Positions 7,865-15,628 of a stretch of DNA of 33,566 bases are shown here, piece after piece. A program made the position numbers and the translations under genes. A model generated the notes under the pieces. That model saw nothing but the letters and a program-made list of their open reading frames with translations, did not search any database and was not told the origin of the DNA. Position 1 is the first letter of the stretch. The number at the start of each line of letters is the position of its first letter. The stretch is from Collinsella sp. (lineage in GTDB: Bacteria > Actinomycetota > Coriobacteriia > Coriobacteriales > Coriobacteriaceae): assembly GCA_018376905.1 (NCBI GenBank), contig JAHAAK010000028.1, forward strand, positions 1-33,566. Reading direction: 5' to 3'.

Positions 7865-9223
7865 TTATTCGCCCTTGGGCGTGGGGTGTTTGCAGACCAC
7901 GCTCATGTAGATCATGCCGAGCACGGCAGCGGTGACCGAACCGGCAAGAATGGCGGCCTTGGCAGCCAGAACCTCAAACTGGGCCGTCGGGAAGGCGAGG
8001 CCGCTGATGAGAATCGACATGGTAAAGCCGATACCGCCCAGAATGCCCACGCCGGCAATCATGTGCCAGTTGACATTGTGCGGCAGCTCGCAGGCCTTAA
8101 GCTTAACCAGGGCAAACGTCATACCAAAGATACCGATCGGTTTGCCCAGCAGCATGCCAAAGTACACGCCGAGCGTCACCGGGTCGGTGAGCAGCGCGCT
8201 CATGTCCACGCCCACCAGGCGAACCTGTGCGTTGACGAACGCAAAGATCGGCAGGATCACAAAGTTGACCGGCGTGGAGATCAGACGCTCCATGCGGATG
8301 AGCGGCGGGGTCACGCGGTGCATGACGCGCTCGACCTTGGTGGTCGAGACGGTAAAGTCATGCTGGCCCAGGATGTGTGCTTCGTCATCGTAGCGGTCAT
8401 CGAGCAGCGGCAGGCACTCGCCCAACCAATCGGTGAGGCTATCGAGCTTGACGCCGCACTTGGCCGGGATGGTAAAGGCCAAGATGACGCCGGCAAGCGT
8501 GGCGTGTACGCCGCTCTTGAACATGCAGAACCACAACAGCAGACCCAGTACCGAATACGGGGCAAGGCGGTAATGCTGCGTCTTGTTGAGCCACACGAGC
8601 GCGCAGGTCACAAGCGCGGCGGCGCCCAGCCAAAACGGATTGGGGCTCTGACCGTAGAAGATGGCGATGGCGGCGATGGAGATGAGGTCGTCGGCGATGG
8701 CGAGCGTCGAGAAGAACACGCGCACGCCGTTGGGCACGCGGTTGCCCAAAAGCGACAGCACGCCCAGTGCAAAGGCAATATCGGTTGCCATGGGGATGGC
8801 CCAGCCGTTGTGGGCGCCGGCATGGTTAAAGATCAGGTAGATGCAAGCGGGAACGACGACGCCGCCCACGGCCGCCAGCATGGGAAGCATGGCCTGACGC
8901 GGATTCTTGAGCTCGCCAACTGTCATCTCGTACTTAAGCTCAATGCCCACGAGCAAAAAGAAGATCGCCATGAGGAAGTCGTTGACGAAAAGCTCGACGG
9001 TGAGACCGGCCGTCAGGTTGCCCAGACCCACATACAGCGGGGTCTCCAAAAAGTGATGGATAGCCTCGTAGGCATCGGTGTTGGCGCAAATGACGGCGGC
9101 GATGGCGGCGAAGACCATGACGGCGGCGGAAATCGTGCCGTTCTCGGCGATGCGCTCCCAGATGTCGTGACGTTCAAAGCGCTTGCGCTCACGAACGTTG
9201 AATAGCTGCTCAGTTGCTGCCAT
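7865..9223 (-). CDS. nhaA: Na+/H+ antiporter NhaA
   Basis: Electrogenic membrane antiporter that expels Na+ (or Li+) in exchange for protons. The 452-residue protein has about 12 membrane segments. It contains the family motif ATDIAFALGVLSLLG and the ion-binding aspartate pair in LAIADDLISIA (usual form IIDDLGAI), and FTMSILISGLAF near the C-terminus. It is about 60 residues longer than E. coli NhaA, mostly from a central hydrophilic loop (LDDRYDDEAHILGQHDF...). AAAGGAG lies 6 nt before the ATG at 9223. A terminator-like structure lies just upstream of that RBS, so expression probably depends on read-through. Confidence 0.95.
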   Translation of the reverse strand: MAATEQLFNVRERKRFERHDIWERIAENGTISAAVMVFAAIAAVICANTDAYEAIHHFLETPLYVGLGNLTAGLTVELFVNDFLMAIFFLLVGIELKYEMTVGELKNPRQAMLPMLAAVGGVVVPACIYLIFNHAGAHNGWAIPMATDIAFALGVLSLLGNRVPNGVRVFFSTLAIADDLISIAAIAIFYGQSPNPFWLGAAALVTCALVWLNKTQHYRLAPYSVLGLLLWFCMFKSGVHATLAGVILAFTIPAKCGVKLDSLTDWLGECLPLLDDRYDDEAHILGQHDFTVSTTKVERVMHRVTPPLIRMERLISTPVNFVILPIFAFVNAQVRLVGVDMSALLTDPVTLGVYFGMLLGKPIGIFGMTFALVKLKACELPHNVNWHMIAGVGILGGIGFTMSILISGLAFPTAQFEVLAAKAAILAGSVTAAVLGMIYMSVVCKHPTPKGE

Positions 9224-9238
9224 GGGCGGCTCCTTTCA

Positions 9239-9431
9239 CGGGATGGCTCCCGTCTTAAAAAAGCACGGCCCGCCCAAGTGGCGGCGCCGCGCTCTAACGT
9301 ATTACGCTTGCATCTAGCCTACCCTGCACGACAAGAACGCAGGCGTGGCCGAAAAGCGGAACCACAGGTTGAACATTATTTGCTCAACGGCACGGGCACG
9401 CCTGTCCAAGAGACGACGCGGCGCCGTACAC
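9239..9431 (-). promoter_or_regulatory. Structured nhaA leader with candidate aptamer and attenuator
   Basis: Leftward, between the ppaC terminator and nhaA: an 8-bp helix (9397-9404 with 9340-9347) encloses a 5-bp hairpin (9384-9388 with 9368-9372). A GC-rich terminator stem follows (9280-9292 with 9263-9274), then six U. A small hairpin (9239-9252) touches the RBS. Bases 9417-9425 are exactly complementary to the terminator 5' arm (9283-9291), allowing an alternative pairing. No promoter is visible between the terminator and nhaA. Whether this is a riboswitch is inference, and the promoter was not found. Confidence 0.5.
9257..9292 (-). terminator. Terminator in the nhaA leader (possible attenuator)
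   Basis: Leftward stem of 5 plus 7 pairs (one G-U) around a small bulge, loop of 5 nt, followed by TTTTTT (plus-strand A-run 9257-9262). It ends about 34 nt before the nhaA ATG. ppaC already has its own terminator at 9432-9471. Confidence 0.75.
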
Positions 9432-9471
9432 AAAAAACGACCGGAGCGCGGGGCGTCCGCGATCCGGTCGT
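9432..9471 (-). terminator. Intrinsic terminator of ppaC
   Basis: Perfect 9-bp stem (9463-9471 with 9437-9445), GC-rich loop that can itself pair, and six U leftward (9437-9432). It lies about 20 nt after the ppaC stop. Confidence 0.9.
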
Positions 9472-9490
9472 GGCGTTTAGTGAACTAAAC

Positions 9491-10414
9491 CTAGCAGGCG
9501 GCCATGATGGGGGCAGCGACCTGCTTCTTACGGGAGAGGACGCCCGGCATCCAGACACCGTCGTGCTCGTCGGCAATGCCCAGGCCCTTCTGAGCAGCCT
9601 CGGTCTCGCCCTCGAGCAGGACCTGCGAGCCCTCCTCCATGATGTCGGTGATGCACAGGACGATGCCGTCGGCACCCTTCTCGGCGGCGTAGGCGCGCAT
9701 GGCCTCGCGAATCTCGTCGATCATGCCGAGCGCGCGGCTCTTGTCGACAGTCTCGTACTGGCCGATGAGCAGCTTCTTGCCGGCGGGCTCGAACATCTTG
9801 ATGTCGTTGCCGACCATCTCGGCTGCGGTGAAGGAGCCGGACGGACGGGTAAGGAAGACCTCCATGCCAAACTTGACCGGGTCGACGCCCACCTGCTCAC
9901 CGAGCGTAGCGGCCACAGCGCGGTCGACATCGGTGGTGGTGGGGCTCTTGAGCATGAGCGTATCGGTCATCATGGCCGAGAGCAGCAGCTTGGCCTGGAC
10001 GTCGGAAAGCTCAACGCCGAGCACGCCGGCGAGCTTGGTAACGATGGTGCAGCTGGAGCCCCAGGGCAGGCAGATGTAGTGCAGCGGGCCGGCGGTCTCA
10101 AAGTCGCCGATGCGGTGATGGTCGACAACGCCAAAGACCGTAGCGTCCTTAAGACCGGCGACGGACTGGGCGGACTCGTTGTGGTCGGTGAGGACGACGA
10201 GCTGACCGGCCTCGACGGACTCGATCACGCGAGGCTCGGCAATGCCGGCGTCGGCGAGCAGCTTGGCGGACTCTGCCGGAAGCTGGCCCAGAGCGCAGGC
10301 CTCGTAGGTGTTGCCGGCATACTCAACCTGGTTGAGCAGCTGGGACAGGACGACGGCGCTCATGATGGCGTCGTTATCGGGGTTCTGGTGACCAAAGACA
10401 AGAACGTTTGCCAT
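9491..10414 (-). CDS. ppaC: Manganese-dependent inorganic pyrophosphatase (family II)
   Basis: Hydrolyses pyrophosphate to phosphate in the cytoplasm. The 307-residue DHH-family protein shows all metal-site motifs: GHQNPDNDAI with H9, D13 and D15, TDHNE with D77, VDHH with D98-H99-H100, and C-terminal SRKKQV for substrate binding. There are no CBS or DRTGG regulatory inserts, so this is the short constitutive form. GGAGG lies 6 nt before the ATG at 10414. It is downstream of the ROK kinase gene, separated by a repeat, and ends at its own terminator. Confidence 0.97.
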   Translation of the reverse strand: MANVLVFGHQNPDNDAIMSAVVLSQLLNQVEYAGNTYEACALGQLPAESAKLLADAGIAEPRVIESVEAGQLVVLTDHNESAQSVAGLKDATVFGVVDHHRIGDFETAGPLHYICLPWGSSCTIVTKLAGVLGVELSDVQAKLLLSAMMTDTLMLKSPTTTDVDRAVAATLGEQVGVDPVKFGMEVFLTRPSGSFTAAEMVGNDIKMFEPAGKKLLIGQYETVDKSRALGMIDEIREAMRAYAAEKGADGIVLCITDIMEEGSQVLLEGETEAAQKGLGIADEHDGVWMPGVLSRKKQVAAPIMAAC

Positions 10415-10506
10415 GGATATCCTCCACTTGATATGTGTACTTAGACGTAGCTATGGTAGCACGCCGATGCCGAGCCTTCGCAGACGGAAGGACCACAGCA
10501 TATTTT

Positions 10507-10569
10507 GGGACAGGCATGGGGACCAAGACTGTCCCTTTTGCACCGTGTTGGTGCAAAGTAACCTGTCCC
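10507..10569. repeat. Palindromic repeat, GGGACAGG / GGTGCAAA type (copy D)
   Basis: GGGACAG (10507-10513) pairs with CTGTCCC (10529-10535), and GGGACAGG alternatively with CCTGTCCC (10562-10569). Within it, TTTGCACC and GGTGCAAA (10537-10544, 10550-10557) form an 8-bp hairpin. The stretch GGTGCAAAGTAACCTG (from 10550) recurs at 21963. It lies about 20 nt after the glucokinase stop. Confidence 0.65.
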
Positions 10570-10589
10570 CTTTGCGCCAACGAGCGAAC

Positions 10590-11543
10590 TTATTTACCGG
10601 CGGCGCGCAGGGCTACGTAGGCGGCGCCGATGATGCCGGCGTCGTTGCCGAGCGAAGCGACCTTGATGGGCGTCTCGCGCGAGGCGGAAAGCGCGTAGCG
10701 CTGGAAGTGCTCGCGAACGGCGTCGAGGTAGACATCGGCCGAGGCAGACGCACCGCCGCCGATCAGGAACATCTCGGGGTCGACCACGTTGGCAATAAGC
10801 GCCAGGGCACGGCCGAGATAATCGGCCATGGTATCGGCCGCAGCCAGCGCGAGCTTGTCGCCCTCGCGGCAGGCCTGGAACACGTCCTTGGAATCTGAGG
10901 GGCCGGTGAGCTCGATGGGCTCGACGCCCGCCTTCTTGCACTCGGCAAGGTAGTTGCTCACCACGCCGGTGGCGCTGGAATACTGCTCCAGGTGGCCATG
11001 GCCGCCGCAGCCGCAGGTGCGCTCCTCAGCCGGGTTCAGGCACATGTGGCCAATCTCGCCGCCGGCGCCCACAACGCCCGATACCACGTCGCCGTTGACG
11101 ATAACGCCGCCGCCCACGCCGGTACCGATGGTGACCATCACCACGTTCTGCACGCCCTTGGCAGAACCGAGCCAGGCCTCGCCCATGGCAGCGGCGTTGG
11201 CGTCGTTCTCGTACTTTACGACCGCGTCGGGGCAGTGCTCCTGAATGGCAATCTTAAGCTCGGGCAGGTTGATGGAGATGTTCGCCTTGACCTTGGCATC
11301 GCCCGCAGCCGGAATGGGGCACGGAACGGCCAGGCCGATGCCCGCCACAAAGGCGCGCGGAATCTGAGCCTTGGCGACCACCTGGTCGATAGCCTCGGTT
11401 ACCGCGGCAAAGCCCGCAGCGTCGACGATGGGAGGCGTGGGCACGCTGGCCTTGGCAAGCAGGTTGCCGTCCTCGTCGAACAGGCCCTCCTTAACCGAAG
11501 TGCCGCCGACGTCAATGCCGATGTAGTACTGCTTAGGTTCCAT
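10590..11543 (-). CDS. ROK-family glucokinase
   Basis: Predicted to phosphorylate glucose with ATP. The 317-residue protein has the phosphate-binding start YIGIDVGGTSVKEG (7-20), GTGVGGGVIV, and the ROK zinc region GEIGHMCLNP...CGCGGHGHLEQYSS. The usual last zinc cysteine (CGCGxxGCxE) is replaced by histidine here, a substitution that could still bind zinc. The ATG at 11543 has AAAGGTGG upstream; the longer frame to 11609 lacks an RBS and runs into a repeat. Its position downstream of the beta-glucoside PTS and phospho-glucosidase genes suggests it phosphorylates the free glucose released by hydrolysis; this is inference. Confidence 0.88.
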   Translation of the reverse strand: MEPKQYYIGIDVGGTSVKEGLFDEDGNLLAKASVPTPPIVDAAGFAAVTEAIDQVVAKAQIPRAFVAGIGLAVPCPIPAAGDAKVKANISINLPELKIAIQEHCPDAVVKYENDANAAAMGEAWLGSAKGVQNVVMVTIGTGVGGGVIVNGDVVSGVVGAGGEIGHMCLNPAEERTCGCGGHGHLEQYSSATGVVSNYLAECKKAGVEPIELTGPSDSKDVFQACREGDKLALAAADTMADYLGRALALIANVVDPEMFLIGGGASASADVYLDAVREHFQRYALSASRETPIKVASLGNDAGIIGAAYVALRAAGK

Positions 11544-11597
11544 GAGAGCCCACCTTTCTCGTTTAAACATTGCCTGTATGGTACCGCTCTCAAGACA

Positions 11598-11638
11598 AAA
11601 ACCCGCCAAAAAGGGACAGGTTTGTTTTGGCAGGTTTT
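11598..11638. repeat. Inverted repeat upstream of the glucokinase gene
   Basis: Arms 11598-11611 and 11625-11638 pair at 13 of 14 positions (AAAACC-GCCAAAA type). Leftward it ends in GGCGGGTTTTTG and so also resembles a terminator. Its right half, TTTGTTTTGGCAGGT, resembles the long stem in the bgl leader at 15505-15590, and it contains the GGGACAGG word of repeat D. Confidence 0.55.
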
Positions 11639-11691
11639 ATCTGGGGAAACGTCCGCCCGCTCAACGAGCAATGACGCTCAGCAACTCGCCA

Positions 11692-11726
11692 AACAAAAAG
11701 CGCCGGGAGAGGGAGACTCCCGGCGC
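11692..11726 (-). terminator. Intrinsic terminator of the PTS gene cluster
   Basis: Perfect 10-bp GC-rich stem (11717-11726 with 11700-11709), 7-nt loop, then CTTTTTGTTT leftward. It lies about 60 nt after the IIA stop and separates the PTS genes from the glucokinase gene. Confidence 0.92.
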
Positions 11727-11784
11727 CTGCAAAAGGGACTGGATTGTATGCGAACCGCACGATCCGTCGCGGCGAAAACGCCAG

Positions 11785-12117
11785 CTAGGCCTTGAGTGCC
11801 TGTAGCTGTTTGTGGACCTCAATGAGCTCCGTGGCCATGACGCGCATGGTCTCGGTGCCGGCCATCTGGTCCTCGGCGTGCAGCAGAATCAGCGGGGCCT
11901 CGCCGTTGCGCTCGCCATTGGCCTCCTTCTTAAGAAGTCCCATGTGAACATCGTGGCCGCCGTTATAGGCCTCGTCGCCCTGCTTAATGAGCTCCTCGGC
12001 GGCGTCGAAATCGCCCTCCTTGGCCTTCTGCACGGCGTTGATGTACATGCTCTTGGCGGTACCGACGTAGCTGATGATCTCGAAGCAGGTCATCTGCAGT
12101 TCGTTCATATCCTCCAT
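11785..12117 (-). CDS. PTS lactose/cellobiose-family enzyme IIA
   Basis: Phosphocarrier that passes phosphate from HPr to the cognate IIB. The helical protein of about 110 residues carries the active histidine H80 in LLHAEDQMA (family consensus near VHAQDHLM). The ATG at 12117 is chosen because the TAGGTG formed at the IIB stop gives a Shine-Dalgarno at 6 nt. GTG at 12126 and ATG at 12108 are alternatives. It sits directly after IIB, so the two are translationally coupled. Together with IIB and IIC it makes a complete separate-subunit permease for a beta-glucoside, probably cellobiose (substrate inferred). Confidence 0.9.
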   Translation of the reverse strand: MEDMNELQMTCFEIISYVGTAKSMYINAVQKAKEGDFDAAEELIKQGDEAYNGGHDVHMGLLKKEANGERNGEAPLILLHAEDQMAGTETMRVMATELIEVHKQLQALKA

Positions 12118-12126
12118 GCGCTGCAC

Positions 12127-12429
12127 CTAGCCCATCACGCTGACGCAGTGGTCGATGATGCCGGCGGCGTTCATGCGGCCATAGTCGACCATGTTGATGA
12201 CCTCGACCGGGAAACGGCCGGCGGCCTCCTTCTCAAAGTCGCCCTTGGTGTAGCCGATCTGCGGGCCGAGCAGCAGGATGTCGCACTCGTCCAGGTGATC
12301 GTGGGCCTCATTCATAGGACGGGCTTCGACCTCGATGTCCAGACCACGGCTCGCGACCTCGGACTGCATCTTCTGGACCAGCAGACTCGTGGACATGCCG
12401 GCATTGCAGCAAAGCATGATCTTCTTCAT
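12127..12429 (-). CDS. PTS lactose/cellobiose-family enzyme IIB
   Basis: Cytoplasmic phosphotransfer domain that phosphorylates the incoming sugar. The 100-residue protein starts MKKIMLCCNAGMSTS, with the phosphorylatable cysteine probably C8 in CNAGMSTS (family motif CSAGMSTS). It has the normal length for ChbB/CelA-like proteins. A strong AAGGAGG precedes the start. It lies between IIC, 150 nt upstream with a hairpin in the gap, and IIA, with which it is nearly contiguous. Confidence 0.94.
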   Translation of the reverse strand: MKKIMLCCNAGMSTSLLVQKMQSEVASRGLDIEVEARPMNEAHDHLDECDILLLGPQIGYTKGDFEKEAAGRFPVEVINMVDYGRMNAAGIIDHCVSVMG

Positions 12430-12520
12430 GGTTTCCTCCTTATAACTGCGCGGCGCGCAGACGACAAACTGGATAAATCCTTGTGGTTATCTTTCCCCTG
12501 TTTTGCACGTTTAGGCAAAA

Positions 12521-12558
12521 AAGGAGATACGGGTACCGGTACCAAGCATCGGTACCCG
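12521..12558 (-). terminator. Hairpin between IIC and IIB, possible attenuating terminator
   Basis: Leftward, CGGGTACCG (12558-12550) pairs perfectly with CGGTACCCG (12538-12530), and TCCTTTTTTG follows within a few bases. In an operon this would lower IIB/IIA relative to IIC, or act as a processing site. Confidence 0.45.
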
Positions 12559-12579
12559 CAAGGGTGGAATGGACAAACG

Positions 12580-13932
12580 CTAGGCGTTCTGCTCGGCGAG
12601 GGCCTCCTGCTTGGCGATGGCCTTCTCGGAGATCCTCATAAAGGGCAGGTAGACAGCCATGCCGATGACCAGCTCCAGAGCCTGCCACACGCCGGCGCGC
12701 CAGTCAAAGCCCGTAGCAAGCAGGGCGTTGATGACGGGCGGCATGGTCCAAGGCACCTGAGCGATGCAGGGGCTGATGATGCCAGCGCAGGTCAGGCCAT
12801 AGGTGACACCGATGAACAGGTCGGGAAGAAGCACGAACGGAATCATGAGCGGCAGGTTGTACACGATGGGGTAACCGTAGATGACCGGCTCGTTGATGTT
12901 GAACAGGCCAGGCAGAATGGCCATCTTGGCAACGGTCTTGGAGGCCTTGTTCTTGGAGAACAGGAAGGTGTCGAGCAGCAGCATGAGGGTGCAGCCCGAG
13001 CCGCCGATGAGGGCGAAGCTGTTGACGATCTGCATGTTCATGTAGTGATCGGGCTGGATGGTACCGCCGGCGGCAAAGGTAGCCATGTTGTCGACGATGA
13101 GCATGGTCAGGATCGGCTCGACGGTAGCGCCCGAGATGGTGGACTGGTGAATACCAACGCAGAACAGCAGGTTGGCGAGGGTGTAGATGAGGATGACAGC
13201 CCACGGACCGGCGTTCATGATGCTCTTGAGCGGGTTGGAGATGCAGGTGGAGATGATGGTGCACAGGTCGGTGCCGGCGCAGACGGCGAGCAGGGCCGAG
13301 GCGATAGCGAAGATCGAGAGGTTGAGCAGCATTGGGATCATGACGTTGAAGGAGTTGGAGACCGCAGGAGGTACGCCCTCGCCCAGCTTGACCTTGAGCT
13401 TCTCGACGCCCGAGATCTTGATGAAGAGCGTCGTGGAGAGCAGGGCGATGATGATGGCCGAGAACAGGCCGTTGGTACCGGTGTTGGCGGTCGAAAGGGC
13501 ACCGGTGACCTCGGCGGAGGTGATCTTGTCGGTGAGAAGCGGGCTCGTGGCGGCAAGGGTGGCGGTGATCTGCTGCGGCATCATGATGACGAAGGCAGAG
13601 ATAGCGACAACCACGCAGGCAAGCGGGTTATCGAAACGCTCGTTCTTGGCGAGGCTGTAGCCAATCAGACCGGCCAGGATAATGGCGGACACGTTAAGGG
13701 TGCCCAGGGTGATTGCCGAGCCCCAGGTCTGGAGGTTGGCGAGGCCCGCCGCATCGAGCGGGAACAGAGGGAACACGACGTTGTTGATAAGAACCGCGAT
13801 ACCCGCAAGGATATAGAGCGGCGTGATGGTCGCGAAGGCATCGCGCAGGGAACGCAGATGAACCTGGTTTCCCACCTTCGCAGAGACCTCGGCAAATTTG
13901 TCGAGGAAGCTCTTTCCGTTGTCACTGGCCAT
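12580..13932 (-). CDS. PTS lactose/cellobiose-family enzyme IIC (sugar permease)
   Basis: Membrane channel that binds and translocates the sugar while IIB phosphorylates it. The 450-residue protein has about ten hydrophobic segments and the conserved signature FNINEPVIYGYPIVYNLPLMIPF (consensus NINEPVIFGLP), with the sugar-binding glutamate in NINEP. It matches the TIGR00410-type cellobiose/lactose IIC by length and motifs. The ATG at 13932 has AGGAG 6 nt upstream. It follows the GH1 phospho-glucosidase gene on the same strand and precedes IIB and IIA. Confidence 0.95.
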   Translation of the reverse strand: MASDNGKSFLDKFAEVSAKVGNQVHLRSLRDAFATITPLYILAGIAVLINNVVFPLFPLDAAGLANLQTWGSAITLGTLNVSAIILAGLIGYSLAKNERFDNPLACVVVAISAFVIMMPQQITATLAATSPLLTDKITSAEVTGALSTANTGTNGLFSAIIIALLSTTLFIKISGVEKLKVKLGEGVPPAVSNSFNVMIPMLLNLSIFAIASALLAVCAGTDLCTIISTCISNPLKSIMNAGPWAVILIYTLANLLFCVGIHQSTISGATVEPILTMLIVDNMATFAAGGTIQPDHYMNMQIVNSFALIGGSGCTLMLLLDTFLFSKNKASKTVAKMAILPGLFNINEPVIYGYPIVYNLPLMIPFVLLPDLFIGVTYGLTCAGIISPCIAQVPWTMPPVINALLATGFDWRAGVWQALELVIGMAVYLPFMRISEKAIAKQEALAEQNA

Positions 13933-14029
13933 GATTGCTCCTAACTTTCAAATCCGGCCTTTTCCTATGCGCACGGTGGTCTGTCGCCCTCTGCCACCAG
14001 ATGTGCCAATGTTATTGCGCGTTTGCGCA

Positions 14030-14063
14030 GGGGCTGAGCGCCCGTTTTGGGGCTGAGCGCCCG
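14030..14063. repeat. Two tandem 15-bp repeats after the bgl stop
   Basis: GGGGCTGAGCGCCCG occurs at 14030-14044 and again at 14049-14063, separated by TTTT. Each copy can form a small hairpin. They start 4 nt past the end of the phospho-glucosidase gene. The rest of 13933-14029 shows only the IIC ribosome site. Confidence 0.7.
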
Positions 14064-14067
14064 ATCG

Positions 14068-15468
14068 CTAATCCACCACGTGGGTCGTGGCGACCTGCTT
14101 GAGCCAAGCTGCCGATTTCTTAAGACGGCGCTGATAGCCGTCCATGAGGTCGACCTCGACAAAGCCATAACGGTTCTTGAAGGCATTTGCCCAGGACCAG
14201 TTGTCAATGACGGCCCAGTAGTGGTAGCCGCGGCACTTGGCCCCTTCGTCAATGGCCTTGGCGACCCACTCAAGGTGCTGGCGCACAAAGTCGACGCGAT
14301 AGTCGTCCTGAATGGTTCCCTCGGCGTCACGATTCTTGTACTCGTCCATGATGCCGATGCCGTTCTCGGAGACGAACCACTCAAGATCGGGATAGTTCTT
14401 GGCGCAGTCCATGCCAAAGTCGTAGAGGCCCTTCGGGTAAATCTCCCAGCCGCGGCTCTTGTTCATGACGGCATCGGGCCACACGTACTCGTCGGCAAAG
14501 TGCGGCAGACCGTACTGGTCGATCTTGCTCGCCGGCGCCTGGACGCGCGTGGGATGGTAGTAGTTGCAGCCAAGCCAGTCAACGACGCCCTGCTTGAGGA
14601 TCTCCTGGTCACCGGCGCGGAACGGAAGCTTGACGCCGCCCTCGGCCAGGCTGTCGAGCACGTCGGCGGGAAGCTCGCCCTTGGTGATAAGGTCGAGCCA
14701 CCAGCGATTGTTGATGCCGCTGGTCATACGCACGGCCTCGAGGTCTGCCTCGCTGGGGTTCTCCTTGGTGTAGACCGGGGTGAAGCAGTTGATCATGCCG
14801 ATCTTGGCATCGGCGCGAACGGCGCCCTTGTCATAGGCCTTGCGATAGTTGGCAACAGCCAGCGCGTGCGCCAGCGAAATGTGGTACTGCACGGTGCGAG
14901 CACGGTTGAAGTCGTGGAGCTGCGGGAACCACACGCCCTCCTGGTAGCGCTGCTCGGGCTCGACGATGGGCTCGTTAAAGGTAAACCAGTACTTGATCTC
15001 TTGACCGAACTCGCGGAAGGCGACGTCGGCGTAATGCGCGTAGGCCTCGACGACCTCGCGGCTCTCCCAACCGCCACGGTCAAAGAGATAGGTGGGCATA
15101 TCGAAGTGGTAAAGGTTGACGAACGGCTCCAGGCCTGCCTCGCGGGAAGCGCGGAACAGCTCGTGGTACCACGCAGCACCCTCCTCGTTGAGGTTGCCGT
15201 CGGCATCGAGCAGGCGGCTCCACTGGATGGAGGTGCGATAGGTATCCAGGCCCAGGTCCTTCATGATGCGAAGGTCGTCCTTGTACTTGGCCATAAAGTC
15301 GTTACCGGCATAGGAACCCACGCGGTTATAGAACGAGCCCAGATCCTGCATGGACCAGGTGTCCCACAGGTTCTCGAGCTTGCCGCCCTGGTTCCACTGG
15401 CCCTCGGTCTGCGGACCGGACATGGCCGCGCCAAAGAAAAAGTCGCTGGGCAGCTGATACTGTGCCAT
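14068..15468 (-). CDS. GH1 6-phospho-beta-glucosidase
   Basis: Hydrolyses phosphorylated beta-glucosides from the PTS to glucose 6-phosphate and an aglycone or glucose. The 466-residue TIM barrel has the acid/base glutamate E166 in TFNEP and the nucleophile E368 in VSENGIG. The C-terminal SWANAFKNRYGF carries the Ser, Lys and Tyr typical of 6-phospho glycosidases, unlike the EW signature of plain beta-glucosidases. The ATG at 15468 has GAGGA at good spacing; the frame upstream is leader and repeat. It is first in the leftward locus, before IIC-IIB-IIA, and divergent from the GntR-type gene. Its leader contains a long stem. Confidence 0.95.
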   Translation of the reverse strand: MAQYQLPSDFFFGAAMSGPQTEGQWNQGGKLENLWDTWSMQDLGSFYNRVGSYAGNDFMAKYKDDLRIMKDLGLDTYRTSIQWSRLLDADGNLNEEGAAWYHELFRASREAGLEPFVNLYHFDMPTYLFDRGGWESREVVEAYAHYADVAFREFGQEIKYWFTFNEPIVEPEQRYQEGVWFPQLHDFNRARTVQYHISLAHALAVANYRKAYDKGAVRADAKIGMINCFTPVYTKENPSEADLEAVRMTSGINNRWWLDLITKGELPADVLDSLAEGGVKLPFRAGDQEILKQGVVDWLGCNYYHPTRVQAPASKIDQYGLPHFADEYVWPDAVMNKSRGWEIYPKGLYDFGMDCAKNYPDLEWFVSENGIGIMDEYKNRDAEGTIQDDYRVDFVRQHLEWVAKAIDEGAKCRGYHYWAVIDNWSWANAFKNRYGFVEVDLMDGYQRRLKKSAAWLKQVATTHVVD

Positions 15469-15494
15469 CGAAGTCCTCGCTTTCGTGTCTTTGA

Positions 15495-15590
15495 GCCTCC
15501 GATTGGAGGCGGGTTTGCTTTGGCGGGTAATCCGGCGCGGGCGCGCACCGGTTATCCGGATATCCGACCCACCAAAACAAATCCGTCTCC
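15495..15590 (-). repeat. Long inverted repeat in the bgl leader
   Basis: Bases 15505-15528 and 15567-15590 pair at 22 of 24 positions in the leftward RNA (two G-U). The 38-nt spacer can fold further around CCGG words. A shorter hairpin (15495-15500 with 15505-15510) overlaps the base of the long stem and would exclude it. It lies between the predicted promoter and the bgl RBS. Confidence 0.75.
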
Positions 15591-15628
15591 AAGCGGTACA
15601 GGCGATGCTCATGCATCTCGCTTGTTAT

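Noticed and set aside
11812..13944. 710-codon rightward open frame
   Set aside because: Covers IIA, IIB and IIC on the other strand, crossing their gaps; composition is that of a shadow frame.
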